Part shown: piece by piece, positions 15,143 to 23,740 of the stretch | Position numbering within the stretch: position 1 is the first letter of the stretch | How the letters are laid out: each line of letters starts with the position of its first letter | Source: Geobacter sp. | GTDB lineage: Bacteria > Desulfobacterota > Desulfuromonadia > Geobacterales > DSM-12255 | Assembly: GCA_009886125.1 (NCBI GenBank) | Contig: VFJK01000174.1 | Location: 1 to 35,128 of the forward strand | Direction: 5' to 3' | DNA length: 35,128 bases | The notes under the pieces: generated by a model | What the model saw: the letters and a program-made list of their open reading frames with translations, nothing else | Database searches by the model: none | Told to the model about the DNA's origin: nothing | Position numbers and translations under genes: made by a program

Positions 15143-16312
15143 ATGAGCGAAAAAAAGATACTTTTCATTTCTTCAATCAATCCTGAAGAGGGTGCTCCCC
15201 ATCATTTTATGGCAGCATTCTATCTTTCACATAAAGGTCATTCATTGCGATCTGTGTGTGTCGGACCTGCGAGCAGGGCACTGATCAATTTTCCCTTAGG
15301 GCAAATAATGGTGACCAGCATTCCCGAACGACGCGGGATAGCAGGCAGACTGCTGTGGCACGTTTCTCTGGTATTTAAATTAGTGAAAATGCAACTAACA
15401 AGCAATAAATGCCTTTTTTACATCCAGGGAAGTGTAGTCACACCAGCTATTTTCCTAGTGTTGTTTGCCGTTGGCAGAAATAGATTGGTTTATCACACAC
15501 AAGACTACCTGGAACCGGGTAGACATCCGTTTTGGGCATATTTCGAAAAGCGGGTTGCACGCCGTGCAGGCCACGTCATCTGCAACGAACCGAATCGTGC
15601 CCGTTTCATGGCCAGCAGCTACCAGTTAAAGGCCATGCCGACGATTGTGAGAACTGCCCTGCCACGAGATTGGCCTGTCCCCGAGCGGGATGAAAAACTT
15701 CGGCAGAGCCTGCTGCAACGAGTTAACAGGTCGGGGGATGGCCAACGTCTCGTAATGGTTCAGGGATTCCTCGGAAAACTTCGCGGAGGACCTCAAATTA
15801 TCGAAGCCCTGGCATCCTTGCCGGACAATTTTATCCTGGTGACGACCTCTGCGCAGGCCGACAGTCAGGAATACAAAATATACCATGAGCAAGCCGGCCA
15901 GTCAGGGATACTTGAGCGGATTATTTTTCTACCGACCCTCGAATTTACAGAGCTTTTGCAGTATACAGCGGCATGCGACATCGGCATGATGCTCTACCCC
16001 AATGATGGTGTGGGTAACTTTTATCAGGCACCCGGCAAGCTTACAGAGTTTATGCGTTGCGGTTTGCATATAGTAACCTCCAACTTTCCAGGTCTCGAAC
16101 TTTTGACGCTGAAGTACGGCATCGGCATCGCCTGCGACCCCGAATCTTCGACCGACATTGCAGCTGCCATACTTAAACTTGGCAGCAGGTCCGACCATGA
16201 ACTGGCGCAGGAGCGTGCTCGCTTGAAGACTCTGGCAACGACCGAATTTGCCTATGAAAGCCAGGCCTGGCAGATAGAAGAAATTGTCAATAAAGTAAAA
16301 TGCGAGATATAG
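15143..16312 (+). CDS. GT-B family glycosyltransferase (GT4-like)
   Basis: The 389-residue product has a two-domain GT-B layout. The N-terminal half includes ILFISSINPEEGAPHHF and YHTQDYLEPGRHPFW. The C-terminal half includes VMVQGFLGKLRGGPQIIEAL and the donor-site stretch APGKLTEFMRCGLHIVTSNFPG (Glu302). The ERIIFLPTLEFTELLQYTAACDIGMMLY segment is typical of the GT4 donor domain. It starts four bases after the previous gene and ends one base before the next start, so it is part of a tightly packed operon. The acceptor and donor are unknown. Confidence 0.84.
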   Translation: MSEKKILFISSINPEEGAPHHFMAAFYLSHKGHSLRSVCVGPASRALINFPLGQIMVTSIPERRGIAGRLLWHVSLVFKLVKMQLTSNKCLFYIQGSVVTPAIFLVLFAVGRNRLVYHTQDYLEPGRHPFWAYFEKRVARRAGHVICNEPNRARFMASSYQLKAMPTIVRTALPRDWPVPERDEKLRQSLLQRVNRSGDGQRLVMVQGFLGKLRGGPQIIEALASLPDNFILVTTSAQADSQEYKIYHEQAGQSGILERIIFLPTLEFTELLQYTAACDIGMMLYPNDGVGNFYQAPGKLTEFMRCGLHIVTSNFPGLELLTLKYGIGIACDPESSTDIAAAILKLGSRSDHELAQERARLKTLATTEFAYESQAWQIEEIVNKVKCEI

Positions 16313-16313
16313 C

Positions 16314-17540
16314 TTGAATCGTTATGTTGTGGCACAACTTGGCTCCAGGATGCATTATGCCGTGCCCCGGATCTTCCAGCAATCTGGAATGCTGGAGCAA
16401 TTCTTCACGGACATTTGCGCCGTCAAGGGTTGGCCTCGCATGCTGAACGCAATTCCGAACCCTCTTCGTCCTGAGGGGCTTAAACGTCTTATGGGCAGGG
16501 TGCCGCAAGGGGTACCGCCAAAAAACATCACTGCCTTCACCTCCTTTGGCAGGGAATATGCCAAACGCCGTGCACAGGCGACATCCCCTGACGAATCAAC
16601 GGCAGCCCACCTATGGGCAGGCACAACATTCTGCGAACTCATCATAAAAAATGGGATAGGTGAGACACAGGGTATCTATACGTTCAACAGCGCCGGCATG
16701 GAATTGATGGATCACGCTCGACGTCAGGGGATAAGAACGATGATGGAACAGACAATAGCACCGTTCCGGATCGAGCGCGAAATCATGGGTATGGAGGCTG
16801 AAAGGTATCCCGGCTGGGAAAAGCCGGCAGTCTTTTCAATCACACAGTCAGATTTTGCCGCCAGGGAGGAGATGGAATGGCAGCTTGCTGACCTGATCAT
16901 CTGCGGTTCTCAATTTGTCGCCGACGGCATCGAGCATATCGGTGGGCCGGTTGAGCGGTGCGTGGTTGTCCCATACGGCGTGGATACTGTTTCCGGTGTA
17001 TCCCAACGGTCCGGCCATTCGGGGCCTTTGCGGATTCTGACAGTCGGTGCTGTGGGGCTTCGCAAAGGATCACCGGATGTTCTGGCTGCGGCAAAACTGT
17101 TAAAAGGTAAAGCTGAATTCAGGATGGTTGGCACTATTGGAGTCTTGCCGGGTGCGGAAAAGGAGTTGCGGAACGATCTGGAACTCACCGGCTCAATCCC
17201 CCGTTCGGAGATGGCGGCGCAGTTTGCCTGGGCCGATGTCTTCCTTCTTCCCTCACTCTATGAAGGATCGGCGACCGTTGTCTACGAAGCGCTCGCCGCC
17301 GGATTGCCGGTTGTCTGCACGCACAATACCGGTAGCGTGATTACTGATGGCGAGGGTGGTTACCTTGTGCCGCTCCGTTCTCCCGAAGTTATCGCAGCTC
17401 GACTGGAGCAATTGGCTTCCGACCCTGAATTGTTGCGGCACATGTCCTTGACCGCTCGCCACATAGCTGATGAATATACGGTCAACAAATACGGCGAAAG
17501 GCTACTTGCGGCGGTTACCGGGGGGGATTCGAAGTCATGA
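16314..17540 (+). CDS. Family 4 glycosyltransferase
   Basis: The 408-residue protein starts with a TTG one base after the previous stop. This start is preferred over the ATG 12 codons in because the residues between (NRYVVAQLGSR) continue into the family-like N-terminus with MHYAVPRIF. The C-terminal domain has ILTVGAVGLRKGSPDVLAAA, FLLPSLYEGSATVVYEALAAGLPVV with the EX7E pair (Glu317, Glu325), and a terminal helix region. It is a retaining GT-B enzyme acting at the inner face of the membrane. Its end overlaps wzy by four bases (ATGA). Confidence 0.9.
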   Translation: MNRYVVAQLGSRMHYAVPRIFQQSGMLEQFFTDICAVKGWPRMLNAIPNPLRPEGLKRLMGRVPQGVPPKNITAFTSFGREYAKRRAQATSPDESTAAHLWAGTTFCELIIKNGIGETQGIYTFNSAGMELMDHARRQGIRTMMEQTIAPFRIEREIMGMEAERYPGWEKPAVFSITQSDFAAREEMEWQLADLIICGSQFVADGIEHIGGPVERCVVVPYGVDTVSGVSQRSGHSGPLRILTVGAVGLRKGSPDVLAAAKLLKGKAEFRMVGTIGVLPGAEKELRNDLELTGSIPRSEMAAQFAWADVFLLPSLYEGSATVVYEALAAGLPVVCTHNTGSVITDGEGGYLVPLRSPEVIAARLEQLASDPELLRHMSLTARHIADEYTVNKYGERLLAAVTGGDSKS

Positions 17541-18946
17541 TCCTGACTTCATCGGCTACAGCCGACCTGCTCATTTTAATGATTGTCGGACTGATAGTCG
17601 TTCATTCGGTAAAGCTTATTTTTGCCAGGCGTTGGCTTCTTTTTGATCCGTTAAACACGTTCTGGGCCGGCGTATTCATCGTCTATGTGGTCCAGCCGGT
17701 TTCGTTTGCGGAGACGTTCATCTCCTGGCATCGCGACGGAGTCTTTGAAGAAACTCTATTCTGGATATTTATCGGCCTCCTCTGCGTGGTTATCGGTTAT
17801 GAACATGGCATTGGGCCGGTTCGCGAACGCATCATACCCCGGTGCCCGGATCAGCTTATTCCTTCTCATCTGGCTTTTGCCGGATATTTGCTTATTTGTG
17901 TCGGCGTTGCCGGCTATCTCTACCTGTTTGCCAGCGCGGGAGGTGCGGCAAAGTGGCTGTCAGTCGGTCGCGGTGGGACCGATTACGCCAACATAAGCGG
18001 CTACCTGGCAACGCTTGCTGATTTTCTCCCCTTGGGGGTCCTGCTTCTCCTTTTTCACGCCTCCTTTCACGACGTCACCAGACTGAAAAAAATACTTATC
18101 TGGTCCTCGGGCATTCTCATGTGGCTCTGGTTCGTCTACTTGGGGACACGAAGCCGGACCATCATGTTCACCCTGATGCTCCTTGCCGCCTATTATCTGC
18201 CCAAACGGAGAAACCCTCCGGGCTGGTTTCTTGTGGTGTCGTGTTTTTTTATTTTTATGCTGATAAATTTTCAGGCACAATACCGGGAGAAATTCACTAA
18301 TCTTTCTTTCAACCTGGACAGCATCAACATTGAAGAAGCGTACCGCCGTTCCGCACCGGGCTTTCTCGGAGGCGACACTGGAATCAACAGTAAAAATGTT
18401 ACGAGAGGGGTAGATTTCAACTGTGTGCTGTCAGTGATAGACCTGGTACCGGAAACTGTTCCGTATAACTATGGTTACGGTCACTTGGAGGTATTCACCC
18501 GCCCCATCCCTCGCGCAATCTGGCCGGAAAAAATTTATCCGAGTATGGAAGCGGCGCAGGGCGTCTTACGAGAGGCAAACCTGACGAGTACCAAGGTTCG
18601 GGGAACTGAGTTGCTTATGGGACCGGCCTTAACGTTTGCCGGTCATTGGTATTACATCGGCGGCCCCCTGGCATTAATGGCAGGAGGACTTTTTACCGGC
18701 TCGCTCCTGCGAATCATCAGAAACGTGTATGATCGGAGTGGAGGCTCGGAAGGCGATCTGATTCTCTATGTCATGCTTATCACTATCGGCTTCGGAGAAG
18801 CCGTGGCAACTCCTTTGGGATGGGTTTATTCCTTACCGCTTACTCTCCTGCCCATCCTGGTGTTGTTTGTCATTTGCAAGGTCAGAACGTCTGCAACCGG
18901 AAATCAGGACAACACCATCTTCCAATCCCGAAAGACAGGTGAATAA
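17537..18946 (+). CDS. wzy: Repeat-unit polymerase, Wzy-like
   Basis: The 469-residue protein is polytopic, with about 11-13 membrane helices and one large extracytoplasmic loop (about 240-360) that contains VTRGVDFNCVLSVIDLVPE and FTRPIPRAIWPEK. The charged loop and helix layout match O-antigen/oligosaccharide repeat-unit polymerases, which show little sequence conservation. The only polymerase candidate in the locus is therefore this gene. It polymerises flipped repeat units in the periplasm under control of the Wzc-like protein. It overlaps its neighbours at both ends (ATGA with the upstream gene, TAATG with the downstream gene). Confidence 0.85.
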   Translation: MILTSSATADLLILMIVGLIVVHSVKLIFARRWLLFDPLNTFWAGVFIVYVVQPVSFAETFISWHRDGVFEETLFWIFIGLLCVVIGYEHGIGPVRERIIPRCPDQLIPSHLAFAGYLLICVGVAGYLYLFASAGGAAKWLSVGRGGTDYANISGYLATLADFLPLGVLLLLFHASFHDVTRLKKILIWSSGILMWLWFVYLGTRSRTIMFTLMLLAAYYLPKRRNPPGWFLVVSCFFIFMLINFQAQYREKFTNLSFNLDSINIEEAYRRSAPGFLGGDTGINSKNVTRGVDFNCVLSVIDLVPETVPYNYGYGHLEVFTRPIPRAIWPEKIYPSMEAAQGVLREANLTSTKVRGTELLMGPALTFAGHWYYIGGPLALMAGGLFTGSLLRIIRNVYDRSGGSEGDLILYVMLITIGFGEAVATPLGWVYSLPLTLLPILVLFVICKVRTSATGNQDNTIFQSRKTGE

Positions 18947-20139
18947 TGATGCGGATTACCGTACTGTTTAACCGCCTGGGACCTTATCATCATGCCCGTT
19001 TGAATGAATCTGTCGCACGATGTCAACTGTCGTGTATTGAACTCTCAGGGATTGATCAAACGTACCAATGGGAAAGAATTGATGCCTCCAAAGGATTTCA
19101 ACGAATAACTCTTTTTAAGGATTCAGCCGCTATCTTGCATTCGCAGGCTGAGATTCAATCAAGGTTGGAAACGACCCTTTGCGAACTCCAGCCTCACGTA
19201 GTTGCCATAAACGGCTGGTCAGAATGTTTTGCCCTGTCAGCCTTGTTGTGGTGTCGTCGGCATCATGTGCCGGCCATTGTTATGTCAGAGAGTCAGGCTA
19301 TTGACTTCGATCGAAGCCGGTGGAAGGAATCAGTAAAAAGACGGGTCGCGAAACAGTTCTCATCTGGGCTTGTGGGCGGAACAGTTCACGCTGACTACCT
19401 CCATTATCTAGGCATCCCAAGGGAGCAGATATTCAAAGGATACGACGCAGTTGATAACCAGTATTTTGCAAACAGCTCTGACCTTGCCAGGCACGGTTTA
19501 AAGCCCTTGAGGAGCCGCTTGAACCTACCAGACAGCTATTTTCTGGCATCGAATCGCTTTGTTGACAAGAAAAATATTCCGCGCCTGCTTCAAGCTTACG
19601 CAAATTACAGGGATCGCATAGGAAAGACAGCGTGGAAATTTGTGCTGCTGGGTGATGGTGCATTGATGCCGAAGGTTCTAAAACTCAGGGGAGATCTCAA
19701 GCTGGAAGATGACCTGCTGCTTCCTGGATTCAAGCAGTACGATGAAATCCCTCTTTACTATGGGTTGGCCAAAGCATTTATCCACGCCAGCACAACTGAA
19801 CAGTGGGGTCTGGTGGTCAACGAGGCCATGGCCTCGGGCCTGCCGGTCCTGGTCTCCAATCGTTGCGGATGTGCGCCGGACCTGGTACAGAGCGGTGTGA
19901 ACGGTTTTACCTTCGATCCGTATGATGTAGAGGAGTTGGCAGGGCTTATGATGAAGGTCAGTTCCGGTGAATGCGACCTGACAGCTATGGGGGAAGCAAG
20001 TCGGAAAATCATCGCCGATTGGGGGACGGAAAACTTCGCCGACAACCTCATGCGGGCAGCAGAAGCGGCACTAGCATGCGCTCCACCCCGTGCGAACATA
20101 TTTGACAGGGCGCTGCTCTGGGGGCTGATTCACCGATGA
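18946..20139 (+). CDS. Family 4 glycosyltransferase
   Basis: The 397-residue GT-B enzyme has ITVLFNRLGPYHHARL at the N-terminus and the GT4 donor domain at the C-terminus: FLASNRFVDKKNIPRLLQAY, VLLGDGALMPK and the EX7E motif EQWGLVVNE (Glu285, Glu293) followed by AMASGLPVLVS. The ATG shares one base with the wzy stop (TAATG), with AGGTGA upstream; a second ATG follows immediately. It is cytosolic or membrane-peripheral. The ATGA overlap with the next gene keeps the reading coupled. Specificity is not predictable. Confidence 0.92.
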   Translation: MMRITVLFNRLGPYHHARLNESVARCQLSCIELSGIDQTYQWERIDASKGFQRITLFKDSAAILHSQAEIQSRLETTLCELQPHVVAINGWSECFALSALLWCRRHHVPAIVMSESQAIDFDRSRWKESVKRRVAKQFSSGLVGGTVHADYLHYLGIPREQIFKGYDAVDNQYFANSSDLARHGLKPLRSRLNLPDSYFLASNRFVDKKNIPRLLQAYANYRDRIGKTAWKFVLLGDGALMPKVLKLRGDLKLEDDLLLPGFKQYDEIPLYYGLAKAFIHASTTEQWGLVVNEAMASGLPVLVSNRCGCAPDLVQSGVNGFTFDPYDVEELAGLMMKVSSGECDLTAMGEASRKIIADWGTENFADNLMRAAEAALACAPPRANIFDRALLWGLIHR

Positions 20140-21305
20140 TAAAAAGCGCCATCCTCATATCATCTGCCTCCCGCAATGCAGGTGGACTCTTCGAAAGCGT
20201 CCGACGTCTCGTTCAGAACCTCCATGAGCAGGATATTGGAGTTGAGGTGTTCAGTATCCGCGATGAACATACAGCTGCGGATATTACTGCCTGGCAGCCG
20301 CTCAAAACTTATCTGTTCGATGTTCGCGGTCCGAAGGCCTTTGCCTACGCCCCCGGCATGCTGTCCGAACTGAAAGGGAACCATTACCAGATTATCCACA
20401 GCCATGGCATCTGGATGTATCCATCGGTCGTCAACCTACTGAATAATGCTGCCAAGACGACTCCTTATCTTATCTCACCTCACGGCATGCTTGACCCATG
20501 GGCAGTTCGAAATTCCGCCTGGAAAAAAAAACTTGCTGGAGCATTGTTTGAAAATCGGCACCTGAGTAAAGCCTCCTGTATCCGAAGCCTCTGCACTTCT
20601 GAGACCGAGGCGGTTCGAGAGTACGGCCTGCGCAATCCAATCTGCCAGATACCGAACGGGATCGACCTGGTGGAGGCCGAGTGCACCGAGCCCTCACCCT
20701 GGCAGGGGAGTGTGGACAAGGGGAAGAAAATCATCCTCTACCTGGGGCGTATCCATCCCAAAAAGGGGCTAGTGAATCTCTTGCAGGCCTGGGCAGCGAC
20801 GCGGGATGAGGGGAAGGAGTGGCACCTCGTCATTGCCGGGTGGGACCAAGGGGGCCATGAGGAAGAATTGCAGCAACTATCCCGCAACCTGAGCATTGAT
20901 GAACGCACGCTCTTTGTGGGTCCACAATTCGGTGAAGCAAAGGCCGCCGCCTATCACCATGCCGATGGTTTTATCCTGCCGTCGTTCAGCGAAGGGCTGC
21001 CTATGGTGATTTTGGAGGCGTGGGCCAACCGTCTCCCGGTACTCATGACCACGTTCTGCAACCTGCCTGAAGGTTATAAGGAGGGGGCTGCGCTTCGCAT
21101 TGGCACGGATGTAGAAGATATAGCTCAAGGACTTCGGGATCTGTTCACAATGTCGGCAAAGGAAAGAGAAAATATGGGAGACCAGGGCTTGACACTGGTC
21201 AAGAAGCAATTCACCTGGCCCGTCATAGCTTCTGAGATGAAATCAGTGTACCAGTGGATGCTCGGAGGCGGTGCGCCTCCTTCGTCGATAAGGATGCCAG
21301 GATGA
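20136..21305 (+). CDS. Family 4 glycosyltransferase
   Basis: The 389-residue product has the N-terminal SSASRNAGGLFESVRRLVQ glycine-rich acceptor loop, HSHGIWMYPS and ISPHGMLDPWA, all characteristic of group-1 transferases in capsule loci. The donor domain carries LYLGRIHPKKGLVNLL, LVIAGWDQGG and the EX7E pair in EGLPMVILE (Glu286, Glu294). It starts inside the preceding stop (ATGA) and its own stop overlaps the acetyltransferase start (ATGA). It would add a sugar to the lipid-linked repeat unit. Confidence 0.92.
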   Translation: MIKSAILISSASRNAGGLFESVRRLVQNLHEQDIGVEVFSIRDEHTAADITAWQPLKTYLFDVRGPKAFAYAPGMLSELKGNHYQIIHSHGIWMYPSVVNLLNNAAKTTPYLISPHGMLDPWAVRNSAWKKKLAGALFENRHLSKASCIRSLCTSETEAVREYGLRNPICQIPNGIDLVEAECTEPSPWQGSVDKGKKIILYLGRIHPKKGLVNLLQAWAATRDEGKEWHLVIAGWDQGGHEEELQQLSRNLSIDERTLFVGPQFGEAKAAAYHHADGFILPSFSEGLPMVILEAWANRLPVLMTTFCNLPEGYKEGAALRIGTDVEDIAQGLRDLFTMSAKERENMGDQGLTLVKKQFTWPVIASEMKSVYQWMLGGGAPPSSIRMPG

Positions 21306-21871
21306 ACAGTATGGACCTGAACATATCAGCCAATCGGAAAGCTACAAAATATTCCCTAATCGAACAGATGCTGCGCGTCCTGTGGGGCGTGGGCAAGCTG
21401 CTGTTCCGACTCAGTCCAAGGATTTGTTTTGGATGGAGGCGCTTTGTCCTGAGGGCCTTTGGTGCAAAAGTCGGGAAGAATGTCTGCATTTACAACTCTG
21501 CAGTAATCTATATGCCCTGGAACTTGGAGATAGGTGAATGGTCGAGCATAGGTGAGTACGCGTTTATTTACAACCTGGGCAAAATAAATATCGGTAACCA
21601 TGCCACTATTTCTCAACGTGCTCACCTCTGTGCCGGGACCCACGACTTTACCGATCCTGCTCTCCCACTGCTTAAACCCCCAATTGTTGTCAAAGAACAG
21701 GCCTGGGTCTGTGCCGATGCTTTTGTCGGACCGGGTGTTACTGTGGGTGAAGGAGCCATTGTCGGCGCGCGGGCGGTAGTGGTAAAAGATATACAACCTT
21801 GGGATATCGTGGTGGGAAATCCGGCTAGAGTTGTACGTAAACGGGTCATGAAGGAAAAGAATGTCAACTAA
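21302..21871 (+). CDS. WcaF-like hexapeptide-repeat acetyltransferase
   Basis: The 189-residue protein is a left-handed beta-helix (about 58-175) with hexapeptide repeats such as IGEWSSIGEYAFIYNLGKINIGN and VGPGVTVGEGAIVGARAVV. The catalytic histidine is His114 in CAGTHDF, the segment shared with WcaF and CysE-like sugar acetyltransferases. It probably O-acetylates one residue of the repeat unit using acetyl-CoA. The ATG at 21302 overlaps the upstream stop; an ATG three codons later is equally possible. A 16-codon upstream extension lies within the previous gene and is rejected. Confidence 0.9.
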   Translation: MNSMDLNISANRKATKYSLIEQMLRVLWGVGKLLFRLSPRICFGWRRFVLRAFGAKVGKNVCIYNSAVIYMPWNLEIGEWSSIGEYAFIYNLGKINIGNHATISQRAHLCAGTHDFTDPALPLLKPPIVVKEQAWVCADAFVGPGVTVGEGAIVGARAVVVKDIQPWDIVVGNPARVVRKRVMKEKNVN

Positions 21872-22712
21872 CATCTCCTTTCTCATTCCCACCCTCAATG
21901 AGGAAAAAAATATAGCTTATTCCTTGGAGAGTTGCGCGTTTGCCGATCAGGTCTTTGTTCTGGATTCCGGCTCTACCGACAAAACAAAGGAGCTGGCAGA
22001 AGCCGCCGGTGCTTTTTTCGTATATCATCCATGGGAAGGCTATGCCAGGCAAAAGAACTGGGGACTCGACAATCTCCCCTTAGAGACTGAATGGATTTTT
22101 ATACTTGACGCTGATGAGGTGATAACTTCCCCCTTGCGCGATGAGTTGCTGGAACTAGCGGGCAGTATGGCTCTTACCGACAAATCTGGATTCTACGTGA
22201 ACCGTTACTTCGTATGGGAAGGAAAGCAAATCCGCCATTGCGGCTACTACCCTTCATGGAACCTCCGCTTTTTCCGTCGTGGTAAAGCGCGTTATGAAGA
22301 GCGAGACGTGCATGAACATATGGTGGTGGATGGCCCTGTCGGCTATCTCAAAGGTGAAATGCACCATGAGGACCGACGAGGCAGGGAGTACCTCTGGCAA
22401 AAACATCTGAAGTATGCTGAGCTTGAAGCACGTGAGATGGTGAAGTCTGTCAAAGGAGAGTCAACTGGTGAACTTAAACCCTCCTTTCGAGGAAACTCCT
22501 TGGAACTGCGTCGGGCAATCAAAGAGAGAATCTGGCCCTTTCTGCCAGCTCGCTGGGCATTGAGGTTTCTTTATATGTATATTTTGAAGCAGGGCTTTCT
22601 TGATGGCGCTACAGGTCTGGACATGTGTTTGTTCATGACCCGTTATGAGTTTGAGATCGCCAGGAAATTCAAAGCGTTTAAGAATATCGCTAACTCATCC
22701 GGAGTTCGTTAG
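21861..22712 (+). CDS. Family 2 glycosyltransferase (LgtF/WaaE-like)
   Basis: The 283-residue protein shows ISFLIPTLNEEKNIAYSL (5-22), VFVLDSGSTDKT (31-42), YARQKNWGLDN (61-71), the DAD metal motif (83-85) and the downstream family signature HCGYYPSWNLRFFRRGKARYEERDVHEH. Together these place it with the LgtF/WaaE-type GT2 enzymes that add beta-linked glucose in lipooligosaccharides. The donor here is not certain. AAGGA five bases before the ATG supports the start, which overlaps the acetyltransferase by 11 bases. Its stop overlaps the stop of the opposite-strand lipoprotein gene by four bases. Confidence 0.9.
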   Translation: MSTNISFLIPTLNEEKNIAYSLESCAFADQVFVLDSGSTDKTKELAEAAGAFFVYHPWEGYARQKNWGLDNLPLETEWIFILDADEVITSPLRDELLELAGSMALTDKSGFYVNRYFVWEGKQIRHCGYYPSWNLRFFRRGKARYEERDVHEHMVVDGPVGYLKGEMHHEDRRGREYLWQKHLKYAELEAREMVKSVKGESTGELKPSFRGNSLELRRAIKERIWPFLPARWALRFLYMYILKQGFLDGATGLDMCLFMTRYEFEIARKFKAFKNIANSSGVR

Positions 22713-23296
22713 TTCCATACTGTGTAATCGTTGCCGGTCCAGGTCCAGATGCGCATGACGGTCAGTATGCCACTCGCCGACGTGGCAGTTTCGGCAACAG
22801 TTCCCCGTACATTCCGGGCAGCAGGGTAAGTGCCATTCGTAGTACTTCCTGTGCCGAGCCCCGTCAACCTCACCCCGCCGCTAAGTTCTGATATCGTAAA
22901 GTCCCAGCTGTCATTCTGTGCCGCATGGGTAATTGTGCCATTCAGGGGGATCCGCACGACACGATTGTTATTGGCATCCCTCAGCCACCAGCCGGGGCTG
23001 TTGCAGGATTCGGTGAACGTTCCCGTTGTGGTGAACGGCACTATGATCACGTAGGCAACATCACCAAATTCATTGGTCAGGGTCCAGTTTTGTGTCGGTA
23101 AAATGGTTGCATTGGCACTGTTAGCAGTTGCACTGGAGCTGGTGCTGATTGCAGCACTTACCGTGGAGCTTGCACTGTTCACAGAATTAGAATCGGAGCC
23201 GCCACCGCTGCCGCAAGCCGAAAGCCCGAGCGTTCCAGCTACCAGCAAGGCCCAAAGAACTTTCGAGAATGATCTTTTTTCGTTGGTGGCTAGCAT
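22709..23296 (-). CDS. Hypothetical lipoprotein
   Basis: The 195-residue precursor has a signal peptide ending in a lipobox, LSAC (about residue 28), followed by GSGGGSDSN and a Ser/Ala/Thr-rich linker of about 40 residues. The rest (from NWTLTNEFGDVAYV) is a beta-rich domain with GWWLRDANNN and a Trp-rich end (MRIWTWTGNDYTVWN). I do not recognise the domain. GGGAGGG precedes the ATG. The gene is antisense to the polysaccharide genes, which is unusual for this locus, and converges on the GT2 gene with a four-base stop-codon overlap (TTAG). It may be an accessory surface protein or an unrelated insertion. Confidence 0.78.
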   Translation of the reverse strand: MLATNEKRSFSKVLWALLVAGTLGLSACGSGGGSDSNSVNSASSTVSAAISTSSSATANSANATILPTQNWTLTNEFGDVAYVIIVPFTTTGTFTESCNSPGWWLRDANNNRVVRIPLNGTITHAAQNDSWDFTISELSGGVRLTGLGTGSTTNGTYPAARNVRGTVAETATSASGILTVMRIWTWTGNDYTVWN

Positions 23297-23740
23297 GGCT
23301 GGACCCTCCCTCTGAATTTGTCGTGTTGATCTGCATTAGTTATTTTGAAGAAATACATGGATGGTGCCATTGCTTGCGGCGAGATTATTAACTTGCAAAA
23401 TGCTGATATAATTGACTTTTTTTTGGCGGCAGGGCTAATTGGCGGGTACGATGATGTGCAGAAGCGCTGTTTAAGAGTTGCACAGCATTTATGGCACTGA
23501 TTTGATTTTTATTTAATTACACATGGTTACGAAAGATGAACAGCGAGGCTTTTTTTGAACAGCTGTTGGGTGGATCGCAGTAAAGGATTTGAGCGGGAGA
23601 CCAACTGTTTAATATTTGAACATAAAAAATTGCTATATTCCCTGTGAGCGGCTATAAATACTGCCTGAGAGTACTTTTTGATATCAGGAAAGTTATTGTC
23701 AACAATACTCCGGGATCGTAAAAGAGAACTATCAGACAAA
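23297..23740. other. 444-base divergent intergenic region
   Basis: This region separates the minus-strand lipoprotein gene from a plus-strand glycosyltransferase gene. It is AT-rich, with T-runs (23418-23426, 23551-23557), and contains the promoter noted at 23630-23658. I see no open frame, tRNA or clear terminator in it. It must hold the start of transcription in both directions. Confidence 0.55.
23630..23658 (+). promoter_or_regulatory. Predicted sigma-70-type promoter upstream of the GT2 gene
   Basis: TTGCTA (23630-23635) is followed after exactly 17 bases by TATAAA (23653-23658). It lies 82 bases before the ATG at 23741 and in an AT-rich stretch. The -35 matches consensus at four of six positions. 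The antisense lipoprotein gene separates this gene from the main operon, so a local promoter is expected. Confidence 0.45.

Noticed and set aside
23480-23500. TGGCAC followed by TTGA, resembling a sigma-54 -24/-12 promoter
   Set aside because: The spacing is one base short and the -12 element lacks the GC of TTGC, so it does not meet the consensus.
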